Shown: positions 1 to 13,720 of the stretch, piece after piece
Layout: each line of letters opens with the position of its first letter
Position numbering within the stretch: the first letter of the stretch is position 1
Source: Deinococcus yavapaiensis KR-236
GTDB taxonomy: Bacteria > Deinococcota > Deinococci > Deinococcales > Deinococcaceae
Reading direction: 5' to 3'
Assembly (NCBI RefSeq): GCF_003217515.1
Contig: NZ_QJSX01000001.1
Coordinates: 62,001 to 126,000, forward strand
Length of the DNA stretch: 64,000 bases
Translations under genes and position numbers: made by a program
The notes under the pieces: generated by a model
What the model was told of the DNA's origin: nothing
Databases searched by the model: none
What the model saw: the letters and a program-made list of their open reading frames with translations, nothing else

Positions 1-1
1 C

Positions 2-610
2 ATCGAAGCGCTTCGCTCGCGCCAGCAGCGCAACTTGCTCGCGACGCTCTTCTTGTCGCAAGGCGTACCGATGCTGCTCGGCGGAGACGAGATGGGGCGC
101 ACCCAGCACGGCAACAACAACGCCTACTGCCAAGACAACGAGATCTCGTGGTACGACTGGTCGAGCGTCGACGAGAAGCTTCTGGAGTTCACGCGGCGCC
201 TCATCCATCTGCGCCAATCGCATCCCGCGTTGCATCGGCGCAAGTTCTTCTCCGGTCGGCCCATTCGCGGCACGGACATTCGCGACATCATGTGGTTGCG
301 TCACGACGGCGCCGAGATGACGGACGAGGATTGGCAAAATCCTGGCACGCAAAGCCTCGGGGTGTTCCTGGCGGGCAACGGCATCGCCGACGTCGGCGAG
401 GACGGCCAACCGTTGCAAGACGATCACTTCCTGCTGCTGCTGTCGGCGTCGAGCGAGAACTTGCCGTTCACCGTGCCCGACTTCGGCGGTTGCACCGCGT
501 GGGAACTCCTGCTCGACACGTCGAACGACGAAGCGCAGGAAGTCGTGGCCGCCGGCACCGAAACACAATTGATCAACCGCAGCTTGAAGCTGTACCGCTG
601 CGTCCGCTGA
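2..610 (+). CDS. glgX: Glycogen debranching enzyme GlgX, C-terminal part (5' end outside window)
   Basis: The frame is open from the first bases of the window to TGA at 608-610 (202 residues seen), so the gene begins upstream. GlgX is a GH13 enzyme that hydrolyses alpha-1,6 branches of glycogen-derived limit dextrins. The visible part has the end of the GH13 barrel (LLGGDEMGRTQHGNNNAYCQ), which is highly characteristic of GlgX/isoamylase, then WYDW and the C-terminal beta domain. It lies 151 bases upstream of treZ on the same strand. Debranched linear maltodextrin is the substrate for TreY-TreZ, so the order glgX-treZ-treY is a glycogen-to-trehalose route. TreX is the alternative name for the same family in this context. 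Confidence 0.9.
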   Translation: MEALRSRQQRNLLATLFLSQGVPMLLGGDEMGRTQHGNNNAYCQDNEISWYDWSSVDEKLLEFTRRLIHLRQSHPALHRRKFFSGRPIRGTDIRDIMWLRHDGAEMTDEDWQNPGTQSLGVFLAGNGIADVGEDGQPLQDDHFLLLLSASSENLPFTVPDFGGCTAWELLLDTSNDEAQEVVAAGTETQLINRSLKLYRCVR

Positions 611-717
611 CGTTCGCGCCGCGACGCTTTGCCTTCCTCGCACGCAACCACGAGGAGGCGGAGCGCTCGGCGACGCCCGAAGAGGCGGTCGACGCGGAAC
701 AACCGACGAAAAACATT

Positions 718-740
718 CCCTCTCCCCGCGCGGGAGAGGG
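718..740 (+). terminator. Hairpin between glgX and treZ
   Basis: A 9-bp perfect stem (718-726 with 732-740) closes a 5-base loop and lies just before the treZ ribosome binding site. No T-run follows, so it may be an attenuator or mRNA-processing hairpin rather than a true intrinsic terminator. The rest of 611-761 shows no convincing gene. Confidence 0.45.
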
Positions 741-761
741 TTGGAGTGAAGGATTTTACCA

Positions 762-2545
<1,784 letters not shown>

Positions 2546-2546
<1 letters not shown>

Positions 2547-5326
2547 TGCCCGCGCGGATTCCCAGAGCGACGTATCGCTTGCAGCTCCACAAGGACTTCA
2601 CGTTCGCCGACGCTCGACGGATCTTGCCTTACTTGGAGCGGCTCGGCATTTCGGACGTGTACCTCAGTCCGCCCTTTCAAGCCGTGGCGGGCTCGACGCA
2701 CGGCTACAACCTCGTGGCGCACGACCGTTTGAGCGCCGAGCTGGGCGGCGAGGAGAACTTCCGGGCGCTCGCGTCCGAGCTTCGTTCGCGCGCCATGGGC
2801 TGCGTGGTGGACTTCGTGCCGAACCACATGGGCATCGCGGGCGGCGAGAACCGCTTGTGGGAAGACGTCTTGGAAAACGGGCTGTCGAGCCGCTTCGCGG
2901 ACTTCTTCGATATCGAGTGGCAACCGCTCAAGCGCAGCCTCGACGGCAAGGTCTTGCTGCCGACCCTCGGCGATCAGTACGGTCGGGTGCTGGAAAACGG
3001 CGAGTTGAAGTTGGAGCGCACGCACGGCCGCATCTTGCTGCGCTACTACGAACGCGTCTTTCCCGTGTCGCCGAAATCGCTGACGCCCCTGTTGGAGCGC
3101 GCGACGCGACTCACCGAGTTGCCCGAAGATCACCCCGACCGCATGGAATTCGAAAGCATTGCCCTCAGCGCGCGCAATCTGCCCGACGCGGCCGACTCGG
3201 ATCTCGCGGCGCGGCGGACGCGCGCCCGCGAAAAGGAGGTGCTGCGGCGGCGGTTGCGGACGCTGTCGCAATCCTCGGCGGAAGTCGGCGCGGCGCTCGA
3301 CGCGGTGATCGCCGAGTACAACGCGCCCGACAACGTCGATCTTCTCGACGAGCTCATCCAGCGGCAGAACTACCGCTTGGCGTTTTGGCGCGTGGCAGGC
3401 GAGGAAATCAATTACCGTCGCTTCTTCGACATCAACGATCTCGCCGCCCTTCGCATGGAGGACCCCGCCGTCTTCGAGGAGACGCACGGCTTGCTGTTCG
3501 ACCTCGTCGAGGAGGGACTCGTGACCGGGGTGCGCCTCGACCACACCGACGGCTTGTACGATCCGTTGGGCTACTTCCGCGCCCTGCAAGAGCGCCGAGC
3601 GAGGCAGGCGGGCGAGGAAGCGCGCGACTTGCCGCTCTACGTCGTCGCCGAGAAGATCCTGGAGCCCGGCGAGACGCTGCCGGACCGCTGGCCGATTCAC
3701 GGAACGACCGGATACGACTTTCTCGCGCAACTCAACGGCGTGTTCGTGAAGCGCGACGTCGAAGGCGACTTCTCGGCGTTGTACCGACGGTTCACGGGTG
3801 AAACCCAGCCGTACGAGGAGCTTCTCTACGAAGGCAAGCGCCTTATCATGCGCTCGGCCCTCGCGTCCGAGATCAACGTTCTCGCCGAGCGCCTCGAGCG
3901 CCTCGCCGAAGCCGACCGCCGTTCACGCGACTTCACCCTCACGGCGCTTCGCACGGCCATCATCGAGACCATCGCGTGCTTCCCCGTGTACCGCACGTAC
4001 GTGCGACCCGACGGCACGCGCGAGCGCGCCGACAACGGGCACATCGAAAAGGCCATTCGGGGCGCGAAGCGACGAGCGCGCGAACTCTCGCCCGCCGTGT
4101 TCGATTTTCTCGCCGAGGTGCTTCGGGCGCGCGACGGGCGCTACCTCGACTTCGCGTTGAAGTTTCAGCAGGTGACGGGACCCGTCACGGCCAAGGGCGC
4201 CGAGGACACGGCGTTTTACCGCTTCGCCCGCCTCGTGTCGCTCAACGAGGTCGGCGGCGACCCCGGCCACTTCGGAATGCCGCTCGAAGACTTTCACAAG
4301 GAAGCGGCTCGGCGCGCGAACAAGTGGCCGCACGCGATGATCGCCACGTCGACGCACGACACGAAGCGTGGCGAGGACACGCGGGCGAGAATCAACGTCT
4401 TGACGGAGTTGCACGACTCTTGGGTGGCGTACCTGTCGTCGTGGGGCCGACTCGCGCGTTCGTACGCCCGCGACGTGGAGGACGTTCGCGCGCCGAGCCT
4501 CGCCGACGAGTACTTGTTTTACCAAAACGTTCTCGGCGCGTGGCCGCTCGACGGCAACTTCGACGGCTTCGCCGACCGCCTCGTGGATTACATGATGAAG
4601 GCGATTCGCGAGGCGAAGCGCTTCACGAGTTGGACGAACCAGAACGTCGAGTACGAGGAGGGCGTCGAGGCGTTCGTGCGCGGCATGCTCGCCGACGAGG
4701 CGTTCACGCGCGACATGACCGCCTTGCACGAGCGCGTCTCGCCGTACGGAGCGCAAAACGGCTTGTCGCAGGTGCTCGTGAAGTTCACGGCGCCCGGCGT
4801 GCCGGACACGTATCAAGGCAGCGAGGTGTGGAACCAGAGCCTCGTGGATCCCGACAACCGCCGTCCCGTGGATTACGCGAAGCTCGAGGAGTTCACGCGG
4901 CAAATCGACGGGGGTCAGGACGACAAGATCGGCTTGGCCGACCGTTTGTTGCAGGCGTACGAAGACGGAGGCGTGAAGCTGCTCGTGTCGCACGTCGCCC
5001 TCAACGCGCGCCGAGAGCACGCGACGTTGTTCTCGGAAGGCGATTACGTGCCGCTCGACGCGGGTGAGCACGTCGTGGCGTTCGCGCGCGCCCTCGGAAA
5101 GCAAGCGGCGGTGGTTCTCGCGCCGCGCCTCACCCTGACGCTCACCAAAGGGCAAGCGCCGTGGGCGCTCGGCGACGGGTGGAGTGACTTGTCCGTGCCT
5201 ATGCCGACGAGCGGCACCTACGTCAACGTCTTCACGGGCGAACAGCACGCGGTCGGACGCGGCAAAATCCTGAGGCTCGCCGACGTGTTCGCGCACTTTC
5301 CGCTGGCCTTGCTGATTCGCGCGTGA
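2546..5326 (+). CDS. treY: Maltooligosyl trehalose synthase TreY
   Basis: 926 residues from ATG 2546, which shares its A with the treZ stop codon. The frame stays open upstream inside treZ, but family alignment (PRATYRLQLHKDF at the N-terminus) fixes this start. TreY is a GH13 family 26 mutase that converts the reducing-end alpha-1,4 bond of maltodextrin to alpha-1,1. Visible catalytic signatures: Asp332 in RLDHTDGL, Glu369 in VVAEKIL and His604-Asp605 in STHDTKRGEDTR. The long insertion between barrel strands is usual for the family. It is the last gene of the glg/tre group and ends 3 bases before the stop of a convergent gene. Confidence 0.95.
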
Positions 5327-5329
5327 CGC

Positions 5330-6376
5330 TCAGCCTTCGGCCTCGCTCGGCAGGGCGGGCGGCACGATCAAGCCGCTCAGGGCGAGGCCGCCGAGGGCCG
5401 CCATGACGCACACCCCGAGCCAGAGTTCGAGGCTGATGGACAACAAGCCGAGCGCTTGGGCGCCTCCGAGGTAAGGCAGCCACACCGTGAGCGGCAAGGC
5501 CGTCGCGAAGATTCGAAGCTCGACGGTCCGCTTCGGAGAAGGGCGCAGCACGGCGATCAGCACGTCCGTCAAGAATCCCGCGACGAGCCCGACGAGCAGG
5601 ACGCGCCACCGCGCGTCGCCGAGCCACGGCGCGAGGACGATCATCAACGCGGAGTTCACTCCGTACAGTACGGTGACGGCTCCGAAGGGAAGCTGCCAGC
5701 GCTTCACGAGCAGCAAGACGGGCGCCGCGAGCATCACGGCCGTGAGCAGGATCGACGCGAGATCGCCGCTCGACGCGTTCTCGCCGTAGCCCTGCGGAAC
5801 GCGGTAGAGCGCCCACAAATACATGTTCATGAACGACGCGAAGGACAAGGCGGCCGTCGCGGACAACACGGCGGGCCACACGTTCGCGGCGGGCGCCTTT
5901 CTGGACGTGCGCGCTCGCCACGAAGCGACGAGCGGCGAAACGGCGATGAGTTCGGCGCCGAGGAACAGCAGGAGGTGCGTGGGGCTCAAGAGCGCCTCGA
6001 TGCCCACTTCGATGCCGAACGCGATGTGCCACAGCATGTCTCCGACACCGCCGAAGGCGAAAACGGGAATGCCAAGCAGGGCCATGCCGTACCCGACGGG
6101 AACGGCGCTAAGTCCTCGACGACCTTCGCGCCAGCGACGCCACACGAGCGAGCCGATCCACAAGGCGGTCACGAGGTAGCCCGAGTAGAACACGGCGTGC
6201 CAAGGAGTGAAGAAGGTTTCGAGTTCTTCGCCGAGGGTGTTGTGCGCCCATCCGTCGATGAAGATGCCGATCATCAGCCACCAGCTCACGAGGATCGTGA
6301 CGAGGTTCTGCGCGGGGGTGGCCTCGGGCCGATCGGGTTGGACGGCCGGGGTGGAGCGGCCGGGTAAGGTCGTCAT
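5330..6376 (-). CDS. Polytopic membrane protein with conserved-looking His/Asp/Glu residues
   Basis: 348 residues from ATG 6376; the open frame upstream is antisense to nurA and not protein-like. There are about nine to ten hydrophobic helices. The first four carry polar residues that look like a metal or haem site: Asp41 and His45 in DGWAH, His60 in FFTPWHAVFYSG, Asp113 and His117 in GDMLWH, Glu123, Glu127 and His134 in SPTH. I do not recognise a characterised family. It is convergent with treY (3-base gap) and divergent from nurA. A box CATAGT lies 7 bases before the ATG on this strand and could be a leaderless promoter; a GTG 9 bases further up is an alternative start. Confidence 0.75.
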   Translation of the reverse strand: MTTLPGRSTPAVQPDRPEATPAQNLVTILVSWWLMIGIFIDGWAHNTLGEELETFFTPWHAVFYSGYLVTALWIGSLVWRRWREGRRGLSAVPVGYGMALLGIPVFAFGGVGDMLWHIAFGIEVGIEALLSPTHLLLFLGAELIAVSPLVASWRARTSRKAPAANVWPAVLSATAALSFASFMNMYLWALYRVPQGYGENASSGDLASILLTAVMLAAPVLLLVKRWQLPFGAVTVLYGVNSALMIVLAPWLGDARWRVLLVGLVAGFLTDVLIAVLRPSPKRTVELRIFATALPLTVWLPYLGGAQALGLLSISLELWLGVCVMAALGGLALSGLIVPPALPSEAEG

Positions 6377-6455
6377 GAGGCTCACTATGAGCGTGGAACT
6401 TTCCGAGGACAAGGGCGCGGGCAGCTTGTCGTTCCTCATAATTCGCGACCGTTTT

Positions 6456-6484
6456 ATGACAAGAACCTGATTCCGGGCTACCAT
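6456..6484 (+). promoter_or_regulatory. Promoter of nurA-herA (leaderless type)
   Basis: A -35 box ATGACA (6456-6461, five of six to consensus), a 17-bp spacer and a -10 box TACCAT (6479-6484). Only 6 bases separate the -10 box from the nurA ATG and there is no Shine-Dalgarno sequence, so the transcript should begin at or next to the start codon. Confidence 0.65.
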
Positions 6485-6490
6485 ACCTCC

Positions 6491-7534
6491 ATGCGGATTC
6501 GCCTCGACCCTTGGCCCATCGACACGCTGGACGCGCAGCTCAGCCTCAAGAACGCCTTTCCCGGCGACGTCGTGGACGTGGAGCAGGACCGCTGGGCCGC
6601 CGTGGACGCGCGCCCCATTCCGACGAATCTGCACACGGTGTACGTCGTGGACGGCAAGCCGAGGATGGAAGCTCGCCTGCTCGTCGAGGACGACGGCGAG
6701 GCGATCTTCGGCGGGTACGGCGCGTACGCCGTCGGCGCGGTCGAGCTTTGCCCGCACGGAAGCCGCGAGGCGAGGCTGCACGAAGTGAAGGCGCGGCGTG
6801 TCCTGGCGGTGTGCGGCGAGTGGAAGGGCGACGACGTGCGCCTCGTGCCGCGCGATCCACACTCGGGCGAGCTGTTGTACACGCCATACAAGGTGCCGGG
6901 AAGCGACCAGAACGCGCCGCAGCAGTTCCTGCAAAGCATCATGCTCAAGACCGAGCAGGAACTCTCTCATCGCTACGCTTCCCAAGTGCCGTTCGACGAG
7001 GACGACGAGCAGGAAGCCCTCGCCGTGTTGACGCTGCAAGACGGACCGCTGCGCTTCGGAACCGGCAAGGGCGGCGGGGCGGTCGTCGGGTGCGTGAAGA
7101 CGATGCAGACCTTGTACGTCTCGGCGGACCGGGCGTATCTGCTGGCGGAGTTGAAGCCGGGCGAGCGCTCGCCGATCTTGCACTTCCGCTACGACAAGCA
7201 AGGCGGGCGGGCCGAGGAGGCGCGCTTCACGTGGTACGTGCGTTTGTGCGAAGCGGAGTTCTACCAGCATCCGTACGCGGGCGTGATGCGCCTCGAGATG
7301 CACGCGCCGTTCGAGCCCGACTTCCTGCCGCCGATCGTGAAGGCGATCGCGGACCTCAGCGGCAGCTTGCTGTGCCGTCTGGGCTCGAAGAGCTTCAAGG
7401 ACCCGCGGGCGCCGCAAAACCTCATTCCGACGCGCGCCTTGGAGCAGGCGATGGGCCGCGCCATGGGCGACCAGTCGCTCGTGATGCGCCGCATTCGCGC
7501 GCACATCGGCGCCGAGCTCGGGGTGGCGTCGTGA
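6491..7534 (+). CDS. nurA: NurA domain 5'-3' nuclease
   Basis: 347 residues. NurA is a Mn-dependent single-strand endonuclease / 5'-3' exonuclease that works with the HerA translocase in DNA end resection. Family hallmarks visible: an N-terminal acidic site with Asp54 in VVDG, a second at Asp184 in LQDGPLRF, and a C-terminal helix with His338 in MRRIRAHIG. The next gene, herA, starts inside its stop codon (GTGA), as expected for a physical complex. In Deinococcus this pair has been studied as a radiation-resistance factor (established knowledge). There is no ribosome binding site; see the promoter at 6456-6484. Confidence 0.88.
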   Translation: MRIRLDPWPIDTLDAQLSLKNAFPGDVVDVEQDRWAAVDARPIPTNLHTVYVVDGKPRMEARLLVEDDGEAIFGGYGAYAVGAVELCPHGSREARLHEVKARRVLAVCGEWKGDDVRLVPRDPHSGELLYTPYKVPGSDQNAPQQFLQSIMLKTEQELSHRYASQVPFDEDDEQEALAVLTLQDGPLRFGTGKGGGAVVGCVKTMQTLYVSADRAYLLAELKPGERSPILHFRYDKQGGRAEEARFTWYVRLCEAEFYQHPYAGVMRLEMHAPFEPDFLPPIVKAIADLSGSLLCRLGSKSFKDPRAPQNLIPTRALEQAMGRAMGDQSLVMRRIRAHIGAELGVAS

Positions 7535-9300
7535 CGATCGGAACCGTCCTCGGCATGGAGGGCGCGACGCCGTACGAGTTTTGGTTTCTGGTCGCGGCGG
7601 GCGTGACCGTGCGGCTCGACGACGTCGTCGTCGCGCGAACTCGCAAACCCGACGGAAGCGAGGTCGCCTTCTACGGCATGGTGGACGAGGTCGTCAAGAA
7701 GCACGAGGGCGTGACCTTCCAAAGCGACGTGGAGGACGTCAAGGCGGGCTTGCTTCCCGTGAACACCGCCTACTCGGCGCACGTGCGCGTCATTCGCCTC
7801 GATCCGGAGGAGTTCATTCCGATCCAGCCGGGCGACACGGTGTCGTTCGCGCAAGGCGACGACTTCAAGAAGGCCTTGTATCAGGACAAGCAGGAGGTGC
7901 CGCGTGTCCCGGCGGGCTTGTTGCCGAACGGCGGCATACTGGAGCTCAACTTCGAGTTTCTCGACGGTTCGAGCGGCGCGCACGTCAACATCTCGGGCGT
8001 TTCGGGCGTCGCCACGAAGACGAGTTACGCGCTGTTCCTGCTGTACTCCATCTTCAACTCGCAAGCGCTCGGCACACGCCGCGCGAACGCCAAGGCGCTC
8101 ATCTTCAACGTGAAGGGCGAGGACTTGATGTTCCTCGACTTGCCGAACGCGAAGCTCGACGAGAAGGAGGCAGCGGCGAAGTTCGATCGGTACGAGGCGC
8201 TCGGCTTGCCGAAGCGTCCTTTTCAGGACGTGCAGCTTTTGGCGCCGCCTCTCAGCGAAGGCGGAACGCTCGTGCCCGCCACGGGACAGCGCAATGACGG
8301 CGTGACGCCGTTCGCGTGGACGGTGCGCGACTTCTGCGCGAAGCGTCTGCTGCCTTTTTGCTTCGCGGACCGCGACGCGAGCGTGAACCTCGGGTTCATC
8401 ATCGGGTCGATCGAAGACAAGCTGTATCGCCTCGCCTTGAGCGGCAAGGAAACGCCTTACCTCACCGTCTCCGATTGGAACGCCGACGAGGAGGACACCC
8501 TCGACCTCGACATCCAGTTCGACGACATGGGCAAGAAGCGCATCACCGGCTTTCGCGAGCTCGTCGCCTACTTGGAGTACAAGCTCACCGTGGAAAACGA
8601 CGGCGCGGGCGATCGCCGCTGGGTCGGTTCGCACACGTCGGGCACCGTGCAGGCGTTCATTCGTCGCCTCAAGGGCGTTCAGAAGCACCTCGCGAAGCTC
8701 GTGCGCGGCGACCTCTCGCAACGGCAGGCGGACGCGTCGTTTCCGAATCCCATGCGCCGAGGCGTGCAGCTTAGCGTCGTCGACATTCACGACCTGTCGG
8801 CGCACGCGCAGATGTTCGTCGTCGGGGCGTTGCTGCGAGATTTGTTCGAGTACAAGGAGAAGACCGGCGACCGTAGCCCGGTGTTCATCGTTCTCGACGA
8901 GCTCAACAAGTACGCGCCGCGCGATGGCGAGAGCCCTATCAAGGACGTCTTGCTCGACATCGCCGAGCGCGGGCGAAGCCTCGGCATCATCCTCATCGGC
9001 GCGCAGCAGACGGCGTCGGAAGTCGAGCGCCGCATCACGTCGAACGCCGCGATTCGCGTCGTGGGTCGCCTCGACGTCGCCGAGGCCGAGCGGCCCGAGT
9101 ATCGCTTCTTGCCGCAGAGCTTTCGTTTGCGGGCGGGCATTCTGCAACCTGGCACGATGCTCGTGACGCAACCCGAACTGCCCTCGCCGGTCCTCGTGAA
9201 GTTTCCCTTTCCGGCGTACGCCACGCGCAAGGACGAGGTGAAGACGGCCGTGAAGGACGAGGACGTCGAGGCGGTCGGAGCGACGCTCCTCGGCTTGTAG
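7531..9300 (+). CDS. herA: HerA-type hexameric DNA translocase ATPase
   Basis: 589 residues from GTG 7531, overlapping the nurA stop by 4 bases. The open frame extends far upstream through nurA but only this start gives a HerA-like N-terminus (HAS barrel, about 1-100). HerA is an FtsK/HerA-superfamily ATPase that pumps DNA into or along NurA. The Walker A region is ISGVSGVATKTSYA with Lys163, which departs from the usual GxxGSGKS. The Walker B is FIVLDELNKYAP (about 452-463). An arginine-rich segment GAQQTASEVERRITSNA follows, typical of HerA. The next 174 bases hold the clpB promoter. Confidence 0.9.
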   Translation: MTIGTVLGMEGATPYEFWFLVAAGVTVRLDDVVVARTRKPDGSEVAFYGMVDEVVKKHEGVTFQSDVEDVKAGLLPVNTAYSAHVRVIRLDPEEFIPIQPGDTVSFAQGDDFKKALYQDKQEVPRVPAGLLPNGGILELNFEFLDGSSGAHVNISGVSGVATKTSYALFLLYSIFNSQALGTRRANAKALIFNVKGEDLMFLDLPNAKLDEKEAAAKFDRYEALGLPKRPFQDVQLLAPPLSEGGTLVPATGQRNDGVTPFAWTVRDFCAKRLLPFCFADRDASVNLGFIIGSIEDKLYRLALSGKETPYLTVSDWNADEEDTLDLDIQFDDMGKKRITGFRELVAYLEYKLTVENDGAGDRRWVGSHTSGTVQAFIRRLKGVQKHLAKLVRGDLSQRQADASFPNPMRRGVQLSVVDIHDLSAHAQMFVVGALLRDLFEYKEKTGDRSPVFIVLDELNKYAPRDGESPIKDVLLDIAERGRSLGIILIGAQQTASEVERRITSNAAIRVVGRLDVAEAERPEYRFLPQSFRLRAGILQPGTMLVTQPELPSPVLVKFPFPAYATRKDEVKTAVKDEDVEAVGATLLGL

Positions 9301-9398
9301 CCGTGATGAAGGCGTAGGAGCGTGTCCGTGCCGCCGCGCTCGGTCCATGCTTCTCGCGTGGACCCGCTCCTCTCTCCTAACTATCTTCATTCAACAAA

Positions 9399-9427
9399 CT
9401 TGACACATACGCACTCAAGTTTGTAAA
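9399..9427 (+). promoter_or_regulatory. clpB promoter with HAIR-like HspR operator
   Basis: CTTGACA (9399-9405), seven bases, ACTCAAG (9413-9419) matches the HspR HAIR consensus CTTGAGT-N7-ACTCAAG except for two bases of the left arm. The arms sit inside a 10-bp perfect inverted repeat (9394-9403 with 9415-9424). The -35 box TTGACA (9400-9405) is part of the left arm, and a -10-like TGTAAA (9422-9427) overlaps the right end, so a bound repressor would block RNA polymerase. ClpB is a known HspR target in actinobacteria and Deinococcus. Confidence 0.75.
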
Positions 9428-9474
9428 CTCGTGTCAGTTAAGGCAAACGTCCTTCTGCCGGAGGCACGACTGAC

Positions 9475-12048
<2,574 letters not shown>

Positions 12049-12061
12049 TCCTCCTCGCCGC

Positions 12062-12093
12062 GCCTCCTCTTCCCGCCGGAAGAGGAGGCTTTT
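12062..12093 (+). terminator. Intrinsic terminator of clpB
   Basis: A 12-bp perfect stem (12062-12073 with 12078-12089), 4-base loop, followed at once by TTTT. It begins 14 bases after the clpB stop. Confidence 0.85.
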
Positions 12094-12220
12094 CGTTGAC
12101 CCCGCCCGATCCGCGTGTGTTGCGGCACCTGACCGACCGCGCCTTCACGTTCCCGGCGAAGCGAAGGGGGGTGGCGGCGAAGTCTTTTCGAAGCTTCACG
12201 CTTTCTTCGGAAGGTGCACG

Positions 12221-12781
12221 ATGCAGCAGAAGGGAAGCGCCGTGACTGGCGAGACTCGGCTCATGACGCAGAACCAGCAGTCTTCCATGACGCGCGAAGA
12301 AGGCATCGAGAAAATCGCCGAACTCGTCAAAGGCATTCGCATCGCCATGTTCACGTCCGTGAGCGAGGACGGCCGTTTGCACTCGAGGCCCATGGGCACC
12401 CAGTCGGCGGAGTTCGACGGAACACTGTGGTTCTTCACGTGGAAGAACACCGAGAAGGTCGACGAGTTTCAGCACAATCCTCACGTCAACGTCGCGTACA
12501 GCGAGCCGAGCAAGCAGACGTACGTCTCCGTCTCGGGCCGCGCGAACCTCGTGCTCGACAAGGCCAAGATGCAGGAGCTTTGGGAGCCGCCCCTCAAAGC
12601 GTGGTTTCCCGACGGCCTCGACGACCCCAACATCGCCCTCATTCGCGTGGACGTGGAGAGCGCCGAGTACTGGGACTCGCCGAGTTCGAAGATGGTGCAC
12701 CTCTACGGCATGGTGAAGGCCGCCGTCACGCACAAGCCCGCCACGGACATCGGGGAAAACAAGACCGTCGATTTGAAATGA
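12221..12781 (+). CDS. General stress protein 26-like, pyridoxamine phosphate oxidase fold
   Basis: 186 residues from ATG 12221, which has GGAAGG about 7 bases upstream; ATG 12263 would give 172 residues and fits the usual family start (MTQ...EEGIEKIAELVKG) but lacks a clear ribosome binding site. The family has a split-barrel FMN/F420-binding fold. Visible family features: MFTSVSEDGRLHSRPMG, LWFFTW, and the C-terminal EYWDSPSSKMVHLYGMVKA. Members such as B. subtilis YdaG are induced by general stress; the exact substrate is unknown. It has its own terminator downstream. Confidence 0.85.
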   Translation: MQQKGSAVTGETRLMTQNQQSSMTREEGIEKIAELVKGIRIAMFTSVSEDGRLHSRPMGTQSAEFDGTLWFFTWKNTEKVDEFQHNPHVNVAYSEPSKQTYVSVSGRANLVLDKAKMQELWEPPLKAWFPDGLDDPNIALIRVDVESAEYWDSPSSKMVHLYGMVKAAVTHKPATDIGENKTVDLK

Positions 12782-12796
12782 ACTCATGACGAACCC

Positions 12797-12824
12797 ACCG
12801 CGCTCGACAGGGCGCGGTTTTTTT
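12797..12824 (+). terminator. Intrinsic terminator
   Basis: A 7-bp GC stem (12797-12803 with 12812-12818) followed by seven T (12818-12824). It ends the general stress protein gene. Confidence 0.8.
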
Positions 12825-12838
12825 GTCAGGATGCGCCA

Positions 12839-13720
12839 ATGTTGCAACGAGACTTCGGCAAGACGGGACTCAAGGTGAGCGTTCTCGGGTTGGGCGCGGG
12901 GCAAGTCGGCGCGGAGCAGTTGCCGGAAGCGGACGCCGAGCGTCTCCTTCACGAAGCGCTCGACCTCGGTGTGACCTTGATCGACACGGCGCGAGGCTAC
13001 GGGCTTTCCGAGGAGCGCATCGGCAAGTACCTTTCGTCTCGGCGCGGCGAGTTCGTGCTGTCCACGAAGGGCGGGTACGGCATCGAAGGAGTGGAGGACT
13101 GGACGCCCGACGCGGTGCGCCTCGGAGTCGAACGGGCGTTGCGCGTCATGCGCACGGACGTCCTCGACGTCTTCCACCTGCACTCGCCGCCCTTGCACAC
13201 GCTGCAACGCGAGGATTTGCTGGCAGAGCTCGACCGAGCCCGGGAGCGCGGTCAAATCCGAGTCGCGGCCTACAGCGGCGAGAACCAGGAGCTTCGCTGG
13301 GCGGTCGACTCGGGTCGCTTCGGCAGCGTGGAAACGAGCGTGAACTTCGCCGATCAGTGGAGTTCGCGCCACGTCCTGCCCGACGCCGAGCGGCATGGCC
13401 TCGGCGTGATCGGCAAGCGGCCGATCGCGAACGCTCCGTGGAGGTACGCGGAGCGTCCCGTGGGGCAGTACGTGGAAGTCTACTGGGAGCGCGCGCGCAC
13501 CATGAATCTCACGCCGGGCGACTTGCCGTGGGACGAGTTCGCCTTGCGCTTCTCGGCCTTCGCGCCTTGCGTCCACAGCGTCATCGTCGGCACGGCGAGC
13601 ATCGATAACTTGCGCAACAACGCGCGCATCGTCGAGAAGGGCGCGCTCGCCGAGAGCGACGTGCGCCGCGTCATGAACGCGTTCGAATCGCATGGAACGC
13701 ACTGGGGCGGCGAGGTGTGA
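12839..13720 (+). CDS. Aldo/keto reductase family protein
   Basis: 293 residues. A cytoplasmic NADPH-dependent oxidoreductase of the AKR superfamily. The catalytic tetrad is present: Asp49 and Tyr54 (LIDTARGYG), Lys77 (LSTKGGYG) and His115 (VFHLHS). The C-terminal SVIVGTASIDNLRNN is the usual cofactor-binding region. The substrate cannot be told from sequence. The ATG lies 14 bases after the T-run of the preceding terminator, with no ribosome binding site; CAGGAT 6 bases upstream may be a leaderless -10 box. The stop codon lies inside a long perfect hairpin. Confidence 0.88.
   Translation: MLQRDFGKTGLKVSVLGLGAGQVGAEQLPEADAERLLHEALDLGVTLIDTARGYGLSEERIGKYLSSRRGEFVLSTKGGYGIEGVEDWTPDAVRLGVERALRVMRTDVLDVFHLHSPPLHTLQREDLLAELDRARERGQIRVAAYSGENQELRWAVDSGRFGSVETSVNFADQWSSRHVLPDAERHGLGVIGKRPIANAPWRYAERPVGQYVEVYWERARTMNLTPGDLPWDEFALRFSAFAPCVHSVIVGTASIDNLRNNARIVEKGALAESDVRRVMNAFESHGTHWGGEV

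Noticed and set aside
6451..6470. TTATGACA before nurA as a half-site of the radiation/desiccation response motif bound by DdrO
   Set aside because: Only the left half matches; the second half does not contain CATAA in the right place, and the site is better explained as the -35 box ATGACA.
6377..7504. Long minus-strand extension of the membrane protein gene across nurA
   Set aside because: Antisense to a clear nuclease gene; the membrane protein pattern begins only at ATG 6376.
6511..7530. N-terminal extension of herA through nurA
   Set aside because: The extension is Arg/Ala-rich out-of-frame nurA; the GTGA overlap at 7531 gives a proper HerA start.
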